Below, one piece after another: positions 1 through 14,469 of a stretch of DNA of 64,000 bases. The stretch spans positions 1 to 64,000 of the forward strand of contig MU401526.1 in the NCBI GenBank assembly GCA_022579005.1, read 5' to 3'. The translations under genes and the position numbers were made by a program. Within the stretch, counting starts at the first letter, position 1, and each line of letters opens with the position of its first letter. Source of the stretch: Poronia punctata. Its lineage: Eukaryota; Ascomycota; Sordariomycetes; Xylariales; Xylariaceae. The notes below the pieces were generated by a model, which was not told the origin of the DNA, made no database searches, and was given only the letters and a program-made list of their open reading frames with translations.

Positions 1-101
1 TATTATTTTTACTACTAAATTAATTTTAAATTATAAGCAAAACAAATATAAAATTACTAGCAATATTATATACTAAAACTTAAGTAAATATAAGCATATT
101 A
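1..101 (+). mobile_element. Fragment of an older Ty1-copia element, left of a nested insertion
   Basis: These bases match, with transition differences, the stretch at about 5480-5575 inside the element at 102-6400, which lies in the RNase H part of pol. The older copy is cut at the TATTA at 97-101 by insertion of that element and resumes after the second TATTA at 6401-6405. Its 3' LTR is 6837-7225. The 5' part lies outside the window. The sequence is heavily mutated to A+T and carries in-frame stops. Confidence 0.85.
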
Positions 102-491
102 TATTAGAATCCCTTCTAATACCCTTGACCTTATTGACTACATTAAGACTATTAGAACGCAAATATCTTATAGACATGGATATTTGGTTTTTTATACATT
201 TGTTATAGATTGCGTTGGATTTACCTTATTAGGGAAGTATATGCATAGTGTACGTATATAGTACGTAACCGGTATGTAAAGAGTACGCGTTCTTTACGTA
301 TTGAATATGTAGGGTGTACGTGTTCCTCTTGTATTGCTAATAGGTTTTAATTAATTAAAAACCTTTATAGCTATATAAGACTTGCTAAAAAAAGTTTTTA
401 TAACTTTTTTTTCTTTTTTATAAAATTAAGTTAATATAATACTATAAATAGTAATGTGTTGTGATTATATTAACCCCTAGCTAAACCAACA
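102..491 (+). repeat. 5' LTR of the copia element
   Basis: This 390-bp direct repeat of 6011-6400 begins TATTAG, a mutated TGTTAG, and ends ACCAACA. The LTRs keep noticeably more C and G than the internal region. A run of TACGTA-like motifs lies in the middle, near 240-320. Confidence 0.9.
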
Positions 492-3400
492 CTAATTAGT
501 AGTTAAATTAGCAACTATAAAAAAGCAAGGTTTAAAGACGAAGACTATTGTTGTACTTACTTTTTACCTGATTTAAAGTTGCTTTAGCTTTATATTGCTT
601 TTAAAACTTACTGTATTTAAGTAAGTAATAAATAGAAGATCTAACTTAAATTATTGTATAATTACCTAGAAAAATAAAGTAAGCAAAAAAAGCATACGCT
701 AAATTATAGTAAGCGTTTTATAGGTTATATACTAATAAAATAAAAAATAGTAAGCATTTTTATTACCTTTAACCTATAGCCGATTTAAAAACTAATTAGC
801 ATTAATTTATAATAGCATTGTTATTGCGTAACCCTGGTTTATTTTTAGAAGAAAATCTAGAAAACTAACTATATTAAAAATTGCAGCATGTATAGTAGTT
901 AGTACTACTTTACTTTAAAAACGCCCTTGATAACAACCTAGATTAGGTTAAAATCTTTAAGAAAACAGGCATAGCTGTTTATTTATTAAAAAAGCATATT
1001 ATTTTTAAAAAATAGGGCATAGAGGAACTTAACTTTAAAACACTAGCAAAAAACAAGCTAAACACGTACGTTTTGTACAAAATAACTGAGTACTTGTACA
1101 TACCTTTTAACGGTAAAGATTTTTTATAAGCTGTTTAAGAAGATTTTAAGAAATAGATACGTTAGAATTTTGACGCATTAGTACGTATAATTTAACATAT
1201 ATTACTGCTAATGTTGTAGCAAAAAGGGCTTAATAACACCTTGGCAAACCTTTAAACCCTTATAAGTAACTGTTTGGTTGCTATTATTTTTAGTGACGTA
1301 ATTATTAGAAGACTTTAATACTTTTCTTTGGTTTTATTGTTTAAAGGAGAAGCACTTAAAATGACTTCTTTGTTTAACCTTAATGATAAGGAGTTTATGC
1401 AATAGTATACGTTTAAATTATGATTAATTTAGGAGGTACTAGTGACTGATTAGGAGGCTTAGGCTTTTTAAGCTTTTTAAGCCTTTTAGAGCACTTAACC
1501 TGCTTTTTAACCTTTTTTAACCTTTTAAATATTATAGGCTACTTAGGCTACCTATGCTTTATATACTTTTAAGCGCTTACGGCTAGTAAATTTTTTACTT
1601 GCTAGCAAGCTGGTTGCGCTTTAATAGTAAGCTGCTTTTACTTAAGCTATTAAGTATAAGAATATTTTAACTTTGTACTTAAATTTTTAAAGATTTAACT
1701 ATGTTTTGCTTTATAATTTACTTTTAATATGTTTAATAAATAATACTTTTTTTACTTTTAAAAAAATTGCTATATTTGTAAAAATATAGCAAAAAGACTA
1801 GAATTATATAAGTAAGCTTTATAACTTATTGTATAATAAAGCACAAATTTTTATTAATGTGTGCTGCTAAATTAAAATAATAAAAAACTAGTATTAGGCT
1901 ATATTTTTAATAATTTTTAATAAACGTGCTAAGTAGTACTTTATATAGCAAATTAGCTTTAATAAGTTATAAATAGAAATATATTTTAAGTTGGATTTGC
2001 ATTTTAATAACACTGCAAATTAGTTTTAATACTTTATTGATTAAATAATAATTATATACTAAAATATTTGCAAAAAAAACCTGGACAAGACCTTTATAAA
2101 AGCTTTTAACTTTATAATTAACAAGATTATAAAAGCTTAGCAAGCACTTAACGCTGCGTATTAAAGTAAAATTTACTTAGTAATAAATATAGTATGCGTG
2201 TGCAAAGGTATATTTAAGTTTAATACAGCACTTATTTATTAAAAGCTAACGTTTAAAAGTTTGTTTTTTAACTTTTAAGCATGTTTATAAGTAGTAAATA
2301 ATAGCAAAAGCAGTACTGCATTTTATATAGATTGTAAGTATAATAATTATAGTTATAATAAAAACAATTTAATACTATATTGCTTTAGTTTTAAAAGCAA
2401 ATTAAACTTGTTAAAGCAAAAATATAAGTGTTTTATATATAAAAAAAATAGTTGTTTTTTAACTAATTATCTGATTAAAAAACAACGTAAGATAAAACGC
2501 TAGTTTTTTACTATATATAAGACGATTTATAGCTATAAACTAAATATTAAGATATTTTCTTAATATTTAATAAATATAGAAAGTATTTTTAAAACCGTTT
2601 TAGATTTGAACTATAAACAAGATAAAATTGATAATAAAACAGTAAAAAAATTTACTTAATTTTTAATAAACGCTGTATATATACATTGTATTATAGGTAA
2701 GAATATATAGCGATTTAAGGCTAAAACGCTAGCAGATTAATTTATTTTAGAAGATTTATATAAAGTGGAATACTAAGGCAAATTATAGAATATAGGTGCT
2801 TTTAACTATTTAATAGTTAAAAAAGCATAATTAAAAGCATATTTATATTTAAATTTAAAAGCAAATATAGTATAAAAACTAAGCAAAGTTTGCATTAAAT
2901 TTAGTAGCAGTAGTATTATTAAAGGTATTAGTATAATTTAAATATAAAACCTTTTTAGAATAACTATATATTATGTTTTAAATACGCTTACTTTTTTTTT
3001 GTTTTTGCTGCACAACGCTAATTGCGTTAGTGCTTATTTTAATAATACTAAAAATGTTATTGTATAAAGTAATAGTAATACAATACCGGTTATTTGCAAA
3101 TAAAGATATTTATTTTTTAATACGTACCTTAGCAAAATAATTGCGTATTTTACTAAAACTAAGTTATGCTAGCTTTATAAACAATTTAAGCACTTTAAAG
3201 CAGCAAAACTAAAGCAAATATTAATTGTAGCAAGTTATAAAGTAGATTATTTTATTTTAAAAAAAATCTAGAAATTTTGCTATTATTACTAAACATATAA
3301 CCTAGCGCCTAAACGCTTTAAATTTACTTTAAAGGATAACTATAAATTTAATTATAAGGTTATTATTAATATAGTTTAAATTAATAAAAAACAAGTTCTT

Positions 3401-6010
3401 TATGTTATTAATTTAGCTACGTTATTTTAGGCTATAACTTTTATTTAAATAATAAAAGCATATAAAGTATAGAATATACTTTATAAGTGCTAGATTAACG
3501 TTTATTAAAAACTGCTTAATTATATAGTATATAACCTTAGTACTAACTTTGCTTTAGAAGAGTTTTGGACTAGTACTAGGATTATAGGAATTATATATAA
3601 AAAAATGCCTGTTAAAGCATATTAAGCACTTAGTAAGATTAAATATACATATGCTCTTTTACGCTACGCTTTTAATATAATTAAAAAAAAGATTAGCTAC
3701 TAAAATAATAATAAATTAATTTTGTAAATAGTAGTAAAAGCTTTTAATAATACTGCAGAATCTAACGGACTAGTACCTACCTTATTAGTATTTAGTACTT
3801 ATTTGTAAATTAATTATAATTTGCCACTGTTACTTAGAATTATTTAGCGTGCAGAAGCTATTTAGAAGGCTATAAAAGCTATTTAGAATAAAAGGGTAAA
3901 AGCGGATATATTGCGTGCACTTAATACTTAAAATAGCCCTGATTTACTTTTTGTTTTTACTTTTCCTTTATAAAGTAAAGTTCTTATTTAGCAAGAAAAG
4001 CAAAAATAAGATAGTTTTTTTAAGGTTTAAGCAATTAAAGGCAAAAACGTTATTGTTAATATAGTTAATAAACTAATAAGGTTTTATTATATATAAATAA
4101 AACTATATTAACGTATAAACAAATTTTTAGCAAACGTAAACTAAACTAACTATAAAGCAAGTGCAAATTAAAATATACTTTTAGCAAAAGTAGAGGACTT
4201 ATAACCTTTTACTACTTTGGCAGTTATTTGCTGCCTTTGCAAAAGACTAAAAAAAAGCAAAACAATAATTGTTGCATTGCAATACTTTTTAATAGTATAA
4301 TTTAGGTACGTAATAGTACTAAAAACGTACTTAAACGCAAAAAAGAAAGCAGATTTTTAATTATTGTTAAAGCTAAGAGATAAAAGCATTATTTCTAACC
4401 TTAGTTTACTTTTTAAAAAATCTAACGCTTTAAAAATTAATAATCTTTTAAGCATAGGAGTATTTAAGTTTGTTTATTTTAACTTTAAAATATATTTAAA
4501 TATTAAGCTATTTTTATTTTAAATAGTATGTAAAATTAAAAGCAAGACTACTTAGCTTTATAAAAAATCGTAACTAGTAGTTTAAAGCTATAATAACTAT
4601 AAAAAAGAAACAGTTTTGTATTAAGCTTTAACTATTTAATAAATAAGTTAACAAGTTATACTTATACTTATACTATTTTTAATTTAAGATTATAACGCTT
4701 ATAATAAGCTAAGAGATATTATATAAGCATATATATAATTAAAAAACACTTTTTTTTATGTTATATATATACGTTTACTTATTAAACTTAAAAAAAAGTA
4801 TTTTAAAAGTACTATTTTTTAATTACTTTGCCTTTTTTATAGTTTAGCTAAATCTAGTTTATACTAGTTTTAAACTTATTATAAATACTACTAAAATTAA
4901 CTTAAAATAATAATATTAACTTATAACCTTTGCTTACTATTTATAAAGAGTAAATATAACAAATTTAGTATTATTGCAATATAAACAGATAATACTTTAT
5001 TATTTACTATATTAGCGTTTTTGGCTAAGAAGAAAAGCAAACTTTTTAAAGTTGAATTTAAAGCAAAACTAAAGCAATTTTTTAATAAAGAATAAGCTAT
5101 TAAGTTTAATAGTATAAAGGTTATTTTTTAAAATAAAAAAGTAATTTTTACGTAAAAAGGTTAAGTAAAAAATTTAACTAAAATTAACCCTGTTTTAGTT
5201 AATATTTTTTAGCAATACGTTAGCTAAAGGGTACGTAGTATATATATTAGCAGTATATATTAACTTAAAGCTATATTTAACTTGTTAATAGCTATATAGG
5301 TTACTAAACTTATAAAAAATAATATTTAAGCGTTAAATAAGCAAATTAACTAGTAGATTAAAAACAAGCACTGTAAATTAATATATATACTTTTAAACTT
5401 AATAAAAGCAAAGCTATTTATTTTTATAAATAGATTATTTGCTAACAATATTAACTTAAGCTTTTAAATTAGTTTTATTATTGTTTTTACTACTAAATTA
5501 ATTTTAAATTATAAGCAAAATAAATATAAAATTACTAGCAATATTATATACTAGAATTTAAGTAAATATAAGCGCATTACTTAATTTGTTTTTGCTAGTA
5601 AACTATATAGTATAGTTAATAAAGTTAATAGCGCTATTGCTTTATGTACTACTTTATACTTGATCTTTAAAGTACTTAAATTACCTTTAATTTCCTTAGT
5701 ACTTTATACTGATTTTAAGTCGCTTTATTAATATTTTATAAAACTTAAAAGTATGCAAAAAAAACGCTTTATAATTAACGTAATGTTGCTATAAAAATCT
5801 TATAAAAAAAGAGAAATTATAAAAGTATATTAGATTAATAAAAAAGATAACCTTACAAATTTATTTATAAAAAGAACTTTTAACTAAGCACTTAAGTTCT
5901 TTATTATAACAAATTAAATGTAAATAAAAATTAAAGCAATAATAAATCGCTTATAAATTAAAAACAAAAGCATAAAGAAATAAAAATATAGTTAAAAAAA
6001 AAATAGCAAG

Positions 6011-6400
6011 TGTTAGAATTCCTTTTAATACTTTTAACCTTATTAACTACATTAAGACTATTAAAACGCAAATATCTTATAAATATAAATATTTAGTTTT
6101 TTATACATTTGTTATAAATTGCGTTAGATTTACCTTATTAAGGAAATATACGCGCAGTGTACGTACATAGTACATAACTAGTATATAAAAAGTACGCGTC
6201 CTTTACGTATTAAATACGTAGGGTGTATATGTCTCTCTTATATTGCCAATAAGTTTTAATTAATTAAAGACCTTTATAGCTATATAAGACTTGCTAAAGG
6301 AAGTCCTTATAACTTCCTTTTCCCTTTTATAAAATCAAGTTAACATAGTACTACAAATAGTAACGTGTTATAATTACATTAACCCCTAGCCAGACCAACA
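6011..6400 (+). repeat. 3' LTR of the copia element
   Basis: This is the direct repeat of 102-491 and has the same length. It keeps the canonical TG start and CA end. The purine-rich run just before it (about 5990-6010) is in the expected position of the polypurine tract. It is followed directly by the TATTA target duplication. Confidence 0.9.
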
Positions 6401-7225
6401 TATTACTTAATTTATTTTTGCTAGTAAACTATATAATATAGTTAATAAAGTTAATAGCGCTATTGCTTTATGTACTACTTTATACTTAATTTTTAAAGTA
6501 CTTAAATTACTTTTAATTTCTCTAGTACTTTATATCGATTTTAAGTCGCTTTATTAGTATTTTATAAAGCTTAAAAGTACGTAAGAAAAATGCTTTATAA
6601 TTAATATAATATTGCTACAAAAATCTTATAAAAAAAGAGAGATTGCAAAAGTATATTAAATTAACAAAAAAGATAACCTTATAAATTTGTTTATAAAAAA
6701 GACTTTTAACTAAGCACTTAAGTTCCTTATTATAACAAATTAAATATAAATAAAAATTAAAGCAATAGTAAATTGCTTACAAATTAAAAACAAAAGCATA
6801 GAAAAATAAAAATATAGTTAAAAGAAAAATAGCAAGTATTAAAATCCTTTCTAATACTTTTAACCTTATTAACTACATTAAAACTATTAAAACGCAAATA
6901 TCTTATAAATATAAATATTTAATTTTTTATATATTTGTTATAAATTGCGTTAAACTTACTTTATTAAAAAAGTATACGCACAGTGTACGTATATAGTACG
7001 TAACTAGTATGTAAAAAGTACGCGTCCTTTACGTATTAAATACGTAAGGTATACGTGTTCTTTTTATATTGCTAATAGGTCTTAATTAATTAAAAACCTT
7101 TATAGCTATATAAAACTTGCTAAAAAAAGTCCTTATAACTTCCTTTTCCTTTTTATTAATTAAGTTAACATAGTACTACAAATAGTAACGTATTATAATT
7201 ACATTAACCCCTAGCTAGACTAACA
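6401..7225 (+). mobile_element. Remainder of the older copia copy, with its 3' LTR
   Basis: After the second TATTA the sequence continues the interrupted RNase H region of the older copy. Bases 6401-6836 parallel 5571-6010 of the inserted element. A third LTR copy follows at 6837-7225, starting TATTAAAAT and ending CTAACA. It looks more mutated than the other two LTRs, as expected for the older insertion. Confidence 0.85.
6837..7225 (+). repeat. 3' LTR of the older copia copy
   Basis: This LTR of about 389 bp is homologous to 102-491 and 6011-6400. Visible differences are mainly C-to-T and G-to-A. Its 5' partner lies outside the window. Confidence 0.85.
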
Positions 7226-7263
7226 AGCAGCGTATATATATAAGTAATAATAAAAAGCGTATA
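7226..7263. repeat. Short AT-rich unit split by the second retrotransposon
   Basis: An AT-rich unit of about 28 bp, ending AATAATAAAAAGC, lies before the second element. A near copy lies directly after it at about 14880-14911. The element's target duplication GTATA is at 7259-7263. The simplest reading is that two tandem copies of the unit existed and the element inserted between them. Confidence 0.6.
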
Positions 7264-7673
7264 TGTTAGAATATTGGTAATAATACTATAGCTAAGAACG
7301 TAGCTTAAGCTGCTAAGGCTGCAAGAGTTAGGCTAACTTAACTAAGTAAACAAAGCACGTGTTAGCTATATAGTAGCTAACTTATAGCTTAGATACTAGT
7401 AGAGTTTTTTTAGCTTTTTTAATTTTAATTAAATTAGTTAGCTTTATATAAAAACAATATAAAAAAGAATTGTGCTTTAGCCGCAATTTTTAACTTAAAA
7501 CTTAAATAATAATGCAAAACTAATTTAAAAAATAAAATTTATTATTATTTGTTTTATATATTATTTATTGCTTTATTTTTTTATTTTATAAAAAAATAAA
7601 GTTTTTAGCTACGTATATTTATTATACGTATAAAAAATAAAGTACTTTTTATTTTTTAATAAAAAAACTAATA
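7264..7673 (+). repeat. 5' LTR of the second element
   Basis: This is a 410-bp direct repeat of 14470-14879. It starts TGTTAGAATATT and ends CTAATA, a decayed form of the CCGACA kept in the 3' copy. Confidence 0.88.
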
Positions 7674-8467
7674 CTAATTAGTTATTATTTTTAATAATAT
7701 ACGTTATTATTTATTAATAATAGATTAGCAAAGCACTTTAATAAACAAGATTTTTTAAAATATTATTATATAAAGTAATATTGCCTTATAAAACGCTTTA
7801 TATAAAAAGATTTTTTTTAAATTTTATAATATTACTTTAAGCTTTGCTTTTTTTAAGTAAAAGACATATAGCTTATATAAGCTTGCAAGTAAGCATTTTT
7901 ATACCTTTGTTTTTTTTTATTATATAAACTGCTATAATAGCTAAAAATAAAAGCTAGTTTTTAAATACTTAAAAAAACTATATTGCTAAGAACACTATTA
8001 GTAGTACTTAAAGTTTTTATGCTTTTATATATAAAAACATTTTTATAAGTTTAAACGTTAATATTAAAGTTTAAAAAAACTATATTAACTTTAACTACTT
8101 TAATATAAAATTTTAGCTTAACTAGCTATTTAATAAAAAAATAGTTATAACGTATATAGCTAAATGCTTATATAACTATATATAAAATAGCAAACTTTTT
8201 ATAAATAGCTTTGCGTATAATTATTAAGCAAACTTTAAAAGTTAAAACTAAAATATTTTTAAGCTAGTTAAAAATAGCTTTTAAAAAAAGCTTTAAAACT
8301 AGGTTTAAAAAAATACTTATATTTACTTTTAAAAAAAACTTATATATAAGGAAATTAAAAATCTTTTTATAGTTTGTAGCTACTATATAATTTATAATAA
8401 TATTTTTAATTATATTATAATACTTACTTATTTTATAACTATTAACTTTTATTTAACTTATATTTAA

Positions 8468-8529
8468 ACTTATACTTATTTTTATACTTATACTTATACT
8501 TGCACTTATACTTATACTTATACTTATAA
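8468..8529. repeat. Degenerate ACTTAT hexamer microsatellite
   Basis: About nine to ten imperfect copies of ACTTAT/CTTATA lie inside the second retrotransposon. It may have arisen after the element decayed. Confidence 0.7.
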
Positions 8530-11500
8530 TAAAGCTTATATTTGCAGCTATATTAGTACTTATGCTTATAGCTATACTAGTAGCTTATTTTTATATAAAA
8601 ATACTTACTTTATTATACTACTAATAGCTAAACTTTTTATACTAAATATAACTTTAAAAAGTACGTTTTTTTATTAAAAAATAAAATTAACTTTTAGTAC
8701 TTAGTATAATAAACTTATTAAATAACGCTAAACCTTATTAATAATAATAGCTTTATAGCTAAAAGTATAGCAATAGCTAATATTTATTAGCAACTTTTTT
8801 TTAAAAGAATATATACTTTTAAAAGTATAGTATAAAAAACTTTTATATAAAAATATTTTAAATACTAACGCTAGCATTATATAAAAGTGCTATTAACTTG
8901 CTTTTATTTAAGCTAGTTTATTTAAATTAAGTTAAACTAAAGCTTTTTATAATATTTAATAAAATATAGTAAAAAAACTAAAACTATATAAAACAATTAT
9001 ATAATATTTTATTTAACAAAACACGTATTTTTATAACTATATATAAAAAACTTAGTTTTTATTTAACGTAGTACTATACTATTTTTTTAACAATTTTTTA
9101 AAATTATATAAAGTAGTACTATATTAATTATATTAAACTAATAAAAAAATAAAATAAAATATATAATACGCTTAATATATATTTTAATATTTGCATTAAT
9201 TATAATTAGTATTAAACTAATTAAACTATAATAACTTTTATATAAATTAAAAATAAAAACTTAAAAAAGTTTAACTTAAAAGCGCTTAAATTATTATTTA
9301 ATAAACTTTAACTTATATAATAAGTATTAAAACTAAAGTTTAATAGCAAAATTCTTTTATATATAACTATTATATAAATATATATTAAAGTTATTAAGCT
9401 TAAGCTAGCGCTTATTATTTAAAAAGCAATAAGCAAAGCTTTAATATTTAACTTATAAGCAGCAATATAAGTTGCTACTAATAAATAAATAACCTAGTAC
9501 TTAATATGCAAAAAACTAGCTAATATTAACTATATTAACTAAAAGTATAATTATAATTAAGCCTAGAAGTTATTTAAATAATATATAAAAAAATACTTAA
9601 AAAAAAGTAAATTTACTTTTTTTAAACCTACTTTTTATATATTTACTTTTTAAGCAGCACAGTTTAAGTAGTATACTATATAATAATGCTTTATATATAA
9701 GAGGCTAGATTGTAAATTATATAATTATTTAAAAAAAAAAAAAATAAAGCTTATACTTTATATATTATAGTATATAAAAATTATAATATTTTTATTGCTA
9801 ACAACATTAACGCGTATATTTAAAAGTATAAAAAAATAAAAGTTAAAAAGCTATTAAATAATAATAATAATATAGCTAATAATTTTAATTTTAAAAAAAG
9901 CAACTAGGCTATTTAATTTTTAATAAAAGCTGCTTACTTTTATTATACTATAAAAAAAAATATTTATTAGCTTATAGTAAAACTTATAAGCTTAGCAAAT
10001 TTTTTTTTTTTAAAAAATTAGTATACTTGCAAGTACTAAGGTATTTTATAAAATATTAGTATAGCTAAAGTATTAATTATTAAATATTTATAAGCTAAAG
10101 CTTTTATATAAAAATACTTAAAAACTAAAATTAACTAAACTTTAAGTAGTATAATAATATACTTTAAAAAAGCAATAAAAAAAAAGTTTATTAAGTTTAT
10201 AAAAATTTAAACTTTTATTAGTAAGGTAATTTTTTATATTTTAAAAATATTTATTTTTTTTTTACTTTTATTATATAATATAAATAAGCTTAAAGCTTAC
10301 TTTAATAATATTAAAAATAAAATTATATAATATAATAAAGTTAAGATTTTTATTGTTTAAAAATAAGGCTATTTAATTTTTTATATCTTAATTACTAAAG
10401 TAGTTATATATTTTATAAAGCTAAAGCTACGCTAACTTTATTAACGTTTTAAATACTTTTATATAAAAAAGCTATATAACTTGCTTAAGTTAGCAAGCTA
10501 TAATAATATTAGTATAAAGGCTTTAAAAAAAATTTAAAAAGTTTATTACTAATATTAAACTTATAATTTAGCTTTATAAAAGTTTAAGTTTATATTTTAT
10601 AATAACTTTAATTTTAATTATAAAGTTATTATTAACGTTATATATTTAAATAATAAGCTAGTACTATATATAATTAATAATAGTACGTTATTTTAAGCTG
10701 CTAAATTTTTAAAGTTATTATTTGCATATAACGTATAAAATATACTTTGCTAATATTAAATAAATATATACTAAAAGCCTTTTAACTATATTGTTTATAA
10801 TTTTAGTATAAACTTTATATTTAAAAAGTTTTATAATAATGTTTAGCTTACTAAAGTATTATATGTTATAAAACTAGTAAAAGCATATTAAGCAGTTAAA
10901 AAAATTAAAAAAGCATATAGCCCTTTATATAAAGCTTTTAATATCTTGTATAAAAAGCTATAAAGTAGTATAAAAAAAAAATATTTTTTAAATAGTAGTT
11001 AAAGCGTTAAACAATATTGCTAAACTTAATAAATTAGTATTAACGCTACTTATTTTTAGTACATATTTAAAAGTTAATATTAACTTTTTTTTATTTTTTA
11101 ATATTATATAAAAAGCTAAAGCAATTAAAAAAGCTATAAAAAAGCTTTAAATAATTAAAGCAAAAAAAAAATATCTTTTAAGCTTTAAATACTTATAATA
11201 GCTTTATAATATATAATATACTATTACTTTTATTAAAAAGCAAAATAATAGTTTAAAAAAAAATAAAAAATAAACTAAACTATATAAAATTATATTAATT
11301 AATAACTAAAATATTATTATTAATATAGTTAATAAACTAATATAATTTTAATATACTTAAGTTAAGCTATACTATAAAAAACAAGTTAATATAAATTTTG
11401 CAAATTTTAAAATTAGCTAACTTATAATAAAAACCTAGCAACAATGCTAAAGCAAACTAAAAAAAAATGCCTTATATAAAGTCTATTTAATAGCTAAAAA

Positions 11501-13303
11501 AAAAATAAACTATAACCTTATAATATAACTATAAAAAAATAGCATAATTATTACTTTAAAACTTTTATTTTAAAAGTTTAACAAAGTAAAGATTAAAAAT
11601 CTAGCTACTAAAAGCGTATTTATACTTATAAAGTATAATAAAGTAATTTATAGTAATACTTAGATTTTTAATATATACTTAGTATAAAAAGTTAAAAAAA
11701 AAACAATAATGCTATATAAAAAATCTAAGCTTATTATTTAAAAGCATAGTAATTAAAAAAAGTAAAAGCTGCTTACTTAATTACTAACTATTTAAAAAAT
11801 AAGCTAATAGCTTATTTTTATATTAAGTTTATTTTTAGTTAAAAAGTATAATATATAAAGTAAACTTTACAATATTTTATAAGCATATATATAGTTAAGT
11901 AATAAGTTAACTTATATAATATATGCTAAATTACTTAAAAAGTTAAAAAATATATACTTTATTAGCACCTTTTTATATATTATATAACTTTTATATAGCC
12001 TAGCAAAATTTAAGCTATACTAGTTTAAAATATATTACAATTATTATTATATAAAGCTAAAAATAAAAGTTTTAATATATAATTTATGCTTTTTATATAT
12101 AAATATAAAATTAAAGCAATTTAGTATTATTAAACTTTAAACTAATAATATATTTAATATAGTATTAAAGAAATTTTTTAAAAAAAAGAAAAAAAAGCTG
12201 TTTTTTTAAGCAAAAAATAAAACAATCTTATTATATAACTAACTTATTAAATTTAATAAAGTAAAAATTAAAATTTAAAGTAATAACTTTATACTTTAAT
12301 AAAAAAAACAAGCTTAAAACTTTTAGCTAGTTAATAAAAAAGCATTAAATACTATATAGTAATACGTTATATAATAAGCTTAAAAAGTATATATTATATT
12401 TATATGCTAACTAAAAGCATTATATAACCTATTTGCTACTATATAAATTATTTAATTAATAAAAAATAATATTAAAGCACTAAATATATAGCTATAATAA
12501 TAAATTAAAAATAAAAATTAAAGTTTATAATATATTTTTTTTAACTTTTATAGTATAAAGCTATTTATTTTTACTAATAGCTTTTTTATAAATAATAAAA
12601 ACTTAAATTTTTAACTTAAATTTATTATTATTTTTAATATAAAATATTAAATAAAAAATAGCTTTACTATTTAAAGCAATATTATATACTAAAGCTTTTT
12701 TAAGTGCAAGAAAGTTACTTAAAGCATACTAGCTAACAAGCTATATAAAATAGTAAAAAGTATTAATTATACTATTATACTTAGTATAACGTTATAAAAA
12801 ATTATTAATATATTAAAATTGCTATAAATTTTAATAATTATTTATATAAATTTTTATTTACTATATAAATATTTTATTAAGCTTAGTATAACGTAAAAAA
12901 AGCAGCTTATAATTAATATTATAGCCTTTAAAAAAGCATATAAAATAAAAGATATTATAAAAATTTATTAAGTTAATAGTAAAAATAACTTTATAAATGC
13001 TTATATAAAAAAAAATCTTAACATAGCTTTAAAACAATTAATTATTACTAATAAGCTTATAGTATATATTAAAGCTTATATTAACTATATAAAAATATTA
13101 TAATAATAGTTATAATTATAAATATATATATAAGTTACTAAATTAGCAAAAAAAATATATTAATTTATTATATAATTATAATTTATTAAAATATTATTTA
13201 TTTTGCTTAACTTACTTTTTTTTATTTAACTTAATAATAATTACTAACTTTTATAATCTACTTTTTTTAATAATAAAAATATTATTTTCTTTTTTATTTT
13301 TTT

Positions 13304-13338
13304 ATTATTTTTATTATTATTATTATTATTATTATTAG
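13304..13338. repeat. TTA trinucleotide microsatellite
   Basis: About eleven TTA repeats run to 13338 and end in a short AGCAGCAGC tail. They lie in the 3' non-coding part of the second element. Confidence 0.8.
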
Positions 13339-14469
13339 CAGCAGCAAAGTTAACAAAGTATATATAGCAACGTTTATAAAACTAGTAAACATATAAAGCG
13401 CAAGCACTATTTTAATATTTAGTAAAAAATTAATAATTATAAAAAAGCAAAAGCAAACCTTATATAAAGTTGTACTTATTAATATAAAAAAAAGTAATAA
13501 GCTAACTATAAAACTAAACTAGCAACGTATAAAAGTATTTTTTTTAGCAAATAAGTTTAGTAAAAAATTATTAAATAATAGCGTTAAAAAAAAATATTAA
13601 CAAAAAAATTAATATTTTAATTAAAACGCGTAAAAATGCATTTTTTATTATTTTATAAATAAAAAATTAGCATAGTATAAAGTATATAAAATAAAAAATT
13701 ATAAATATTAATTAAAAAGTATTAAAAAAAAGATATAATAGCAGCTATTAAAAAAGCAACGCAAATTTAAAAAAAGCTATTAAGCTAAACTATATAGCAT
13801 ATAATACTAAAAGGCAACAAGCTACTAAAACTGCTAAAAATAATAAAAAATATTATAATATAAAAAGAAAAAAAAGCGTAAAATAAACTTAATTAATTTT
13901 TAGCAACAATATAAAAAAGAACTTTAAATTTTTTGCTATATAAAAAAAAAAAAGTAGTAAAAAAAAAAATAAAAATAAAATAAGCAATAAAAAATAAAAA
14001 GTTTTTATATACTAATAGCTAATTATATAAAATTAGCGTTTATAACTAATAATAGTAGTTATAAAAGTTGCACTTTCTTTACTTTTTTAATAACATATAA
14101 TAGCTATTTTTATTAGCTATATTTACTAATTTTAACTATATTTTTTAATTATAATCTTATTATATATAAAAAATTACTTAATAGCTACTAAATAATTACT
14201 TTTTTACTTATATTAATACTAGCAATATTATATATATACTTATAATTACTATAATAAACTTAAAACTAAATTTATATTTTAGTACAAAAAAAGGTTATAA
14301 CTTAAAAACAAAAAAAAAAGTATAAAAGTATAAACATTTATTTAATTTTATTTTAATTTTTTAAAAGTTATTTTTAATAAACTAACTTTTTTATATAAAA
14401 ATAAAAAGAACATATTTATTTTATATATATAGAAAACAAACGTTTTTATGCAAAAAAAAAAACTTTTAG

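Larger units (their letters stand above)
102..6400 (+). mobile_element. Decayed full-length Ty1-copia LTR retrotransposon
   Basis: Two 390-bp LTRs (102-491 and 6011-6400) flank about 5.5 kb, and the 5-bp duplication TATTA lies at 97-101 and 6401-6405. The 3' LTR starts TGTTAG and ends CCAACA. The 5' LTR start has decayed to TATTAG. Forward translation shows stop-ridden remnants in copia order: a gag-like zinc-knuckle motif near 2420-2510, an integrase stretch near 3290-3700 that still reads FKFTLKDNYKFNY and later MPVKAY, and an RNase H tail near 5560-5950 that reads KSYKKREI and KKDNLTNLF. Order and motifs fit Ty1-copia as found in ascomycetes. Differences between the LTRs that I compared are C/T and G/A transitions. 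No intact open reading frame remains, so it is not autonomous. Confidence 0.9.

Noticed and set aside
8468..8529. Hexamer repeats considered as telomere-like or CRISPR-like
   Set aside because: The unit ACTTAT is not a telomere repeat of ascomycetes and there are no unique spacers. It is a plain microsatellite.
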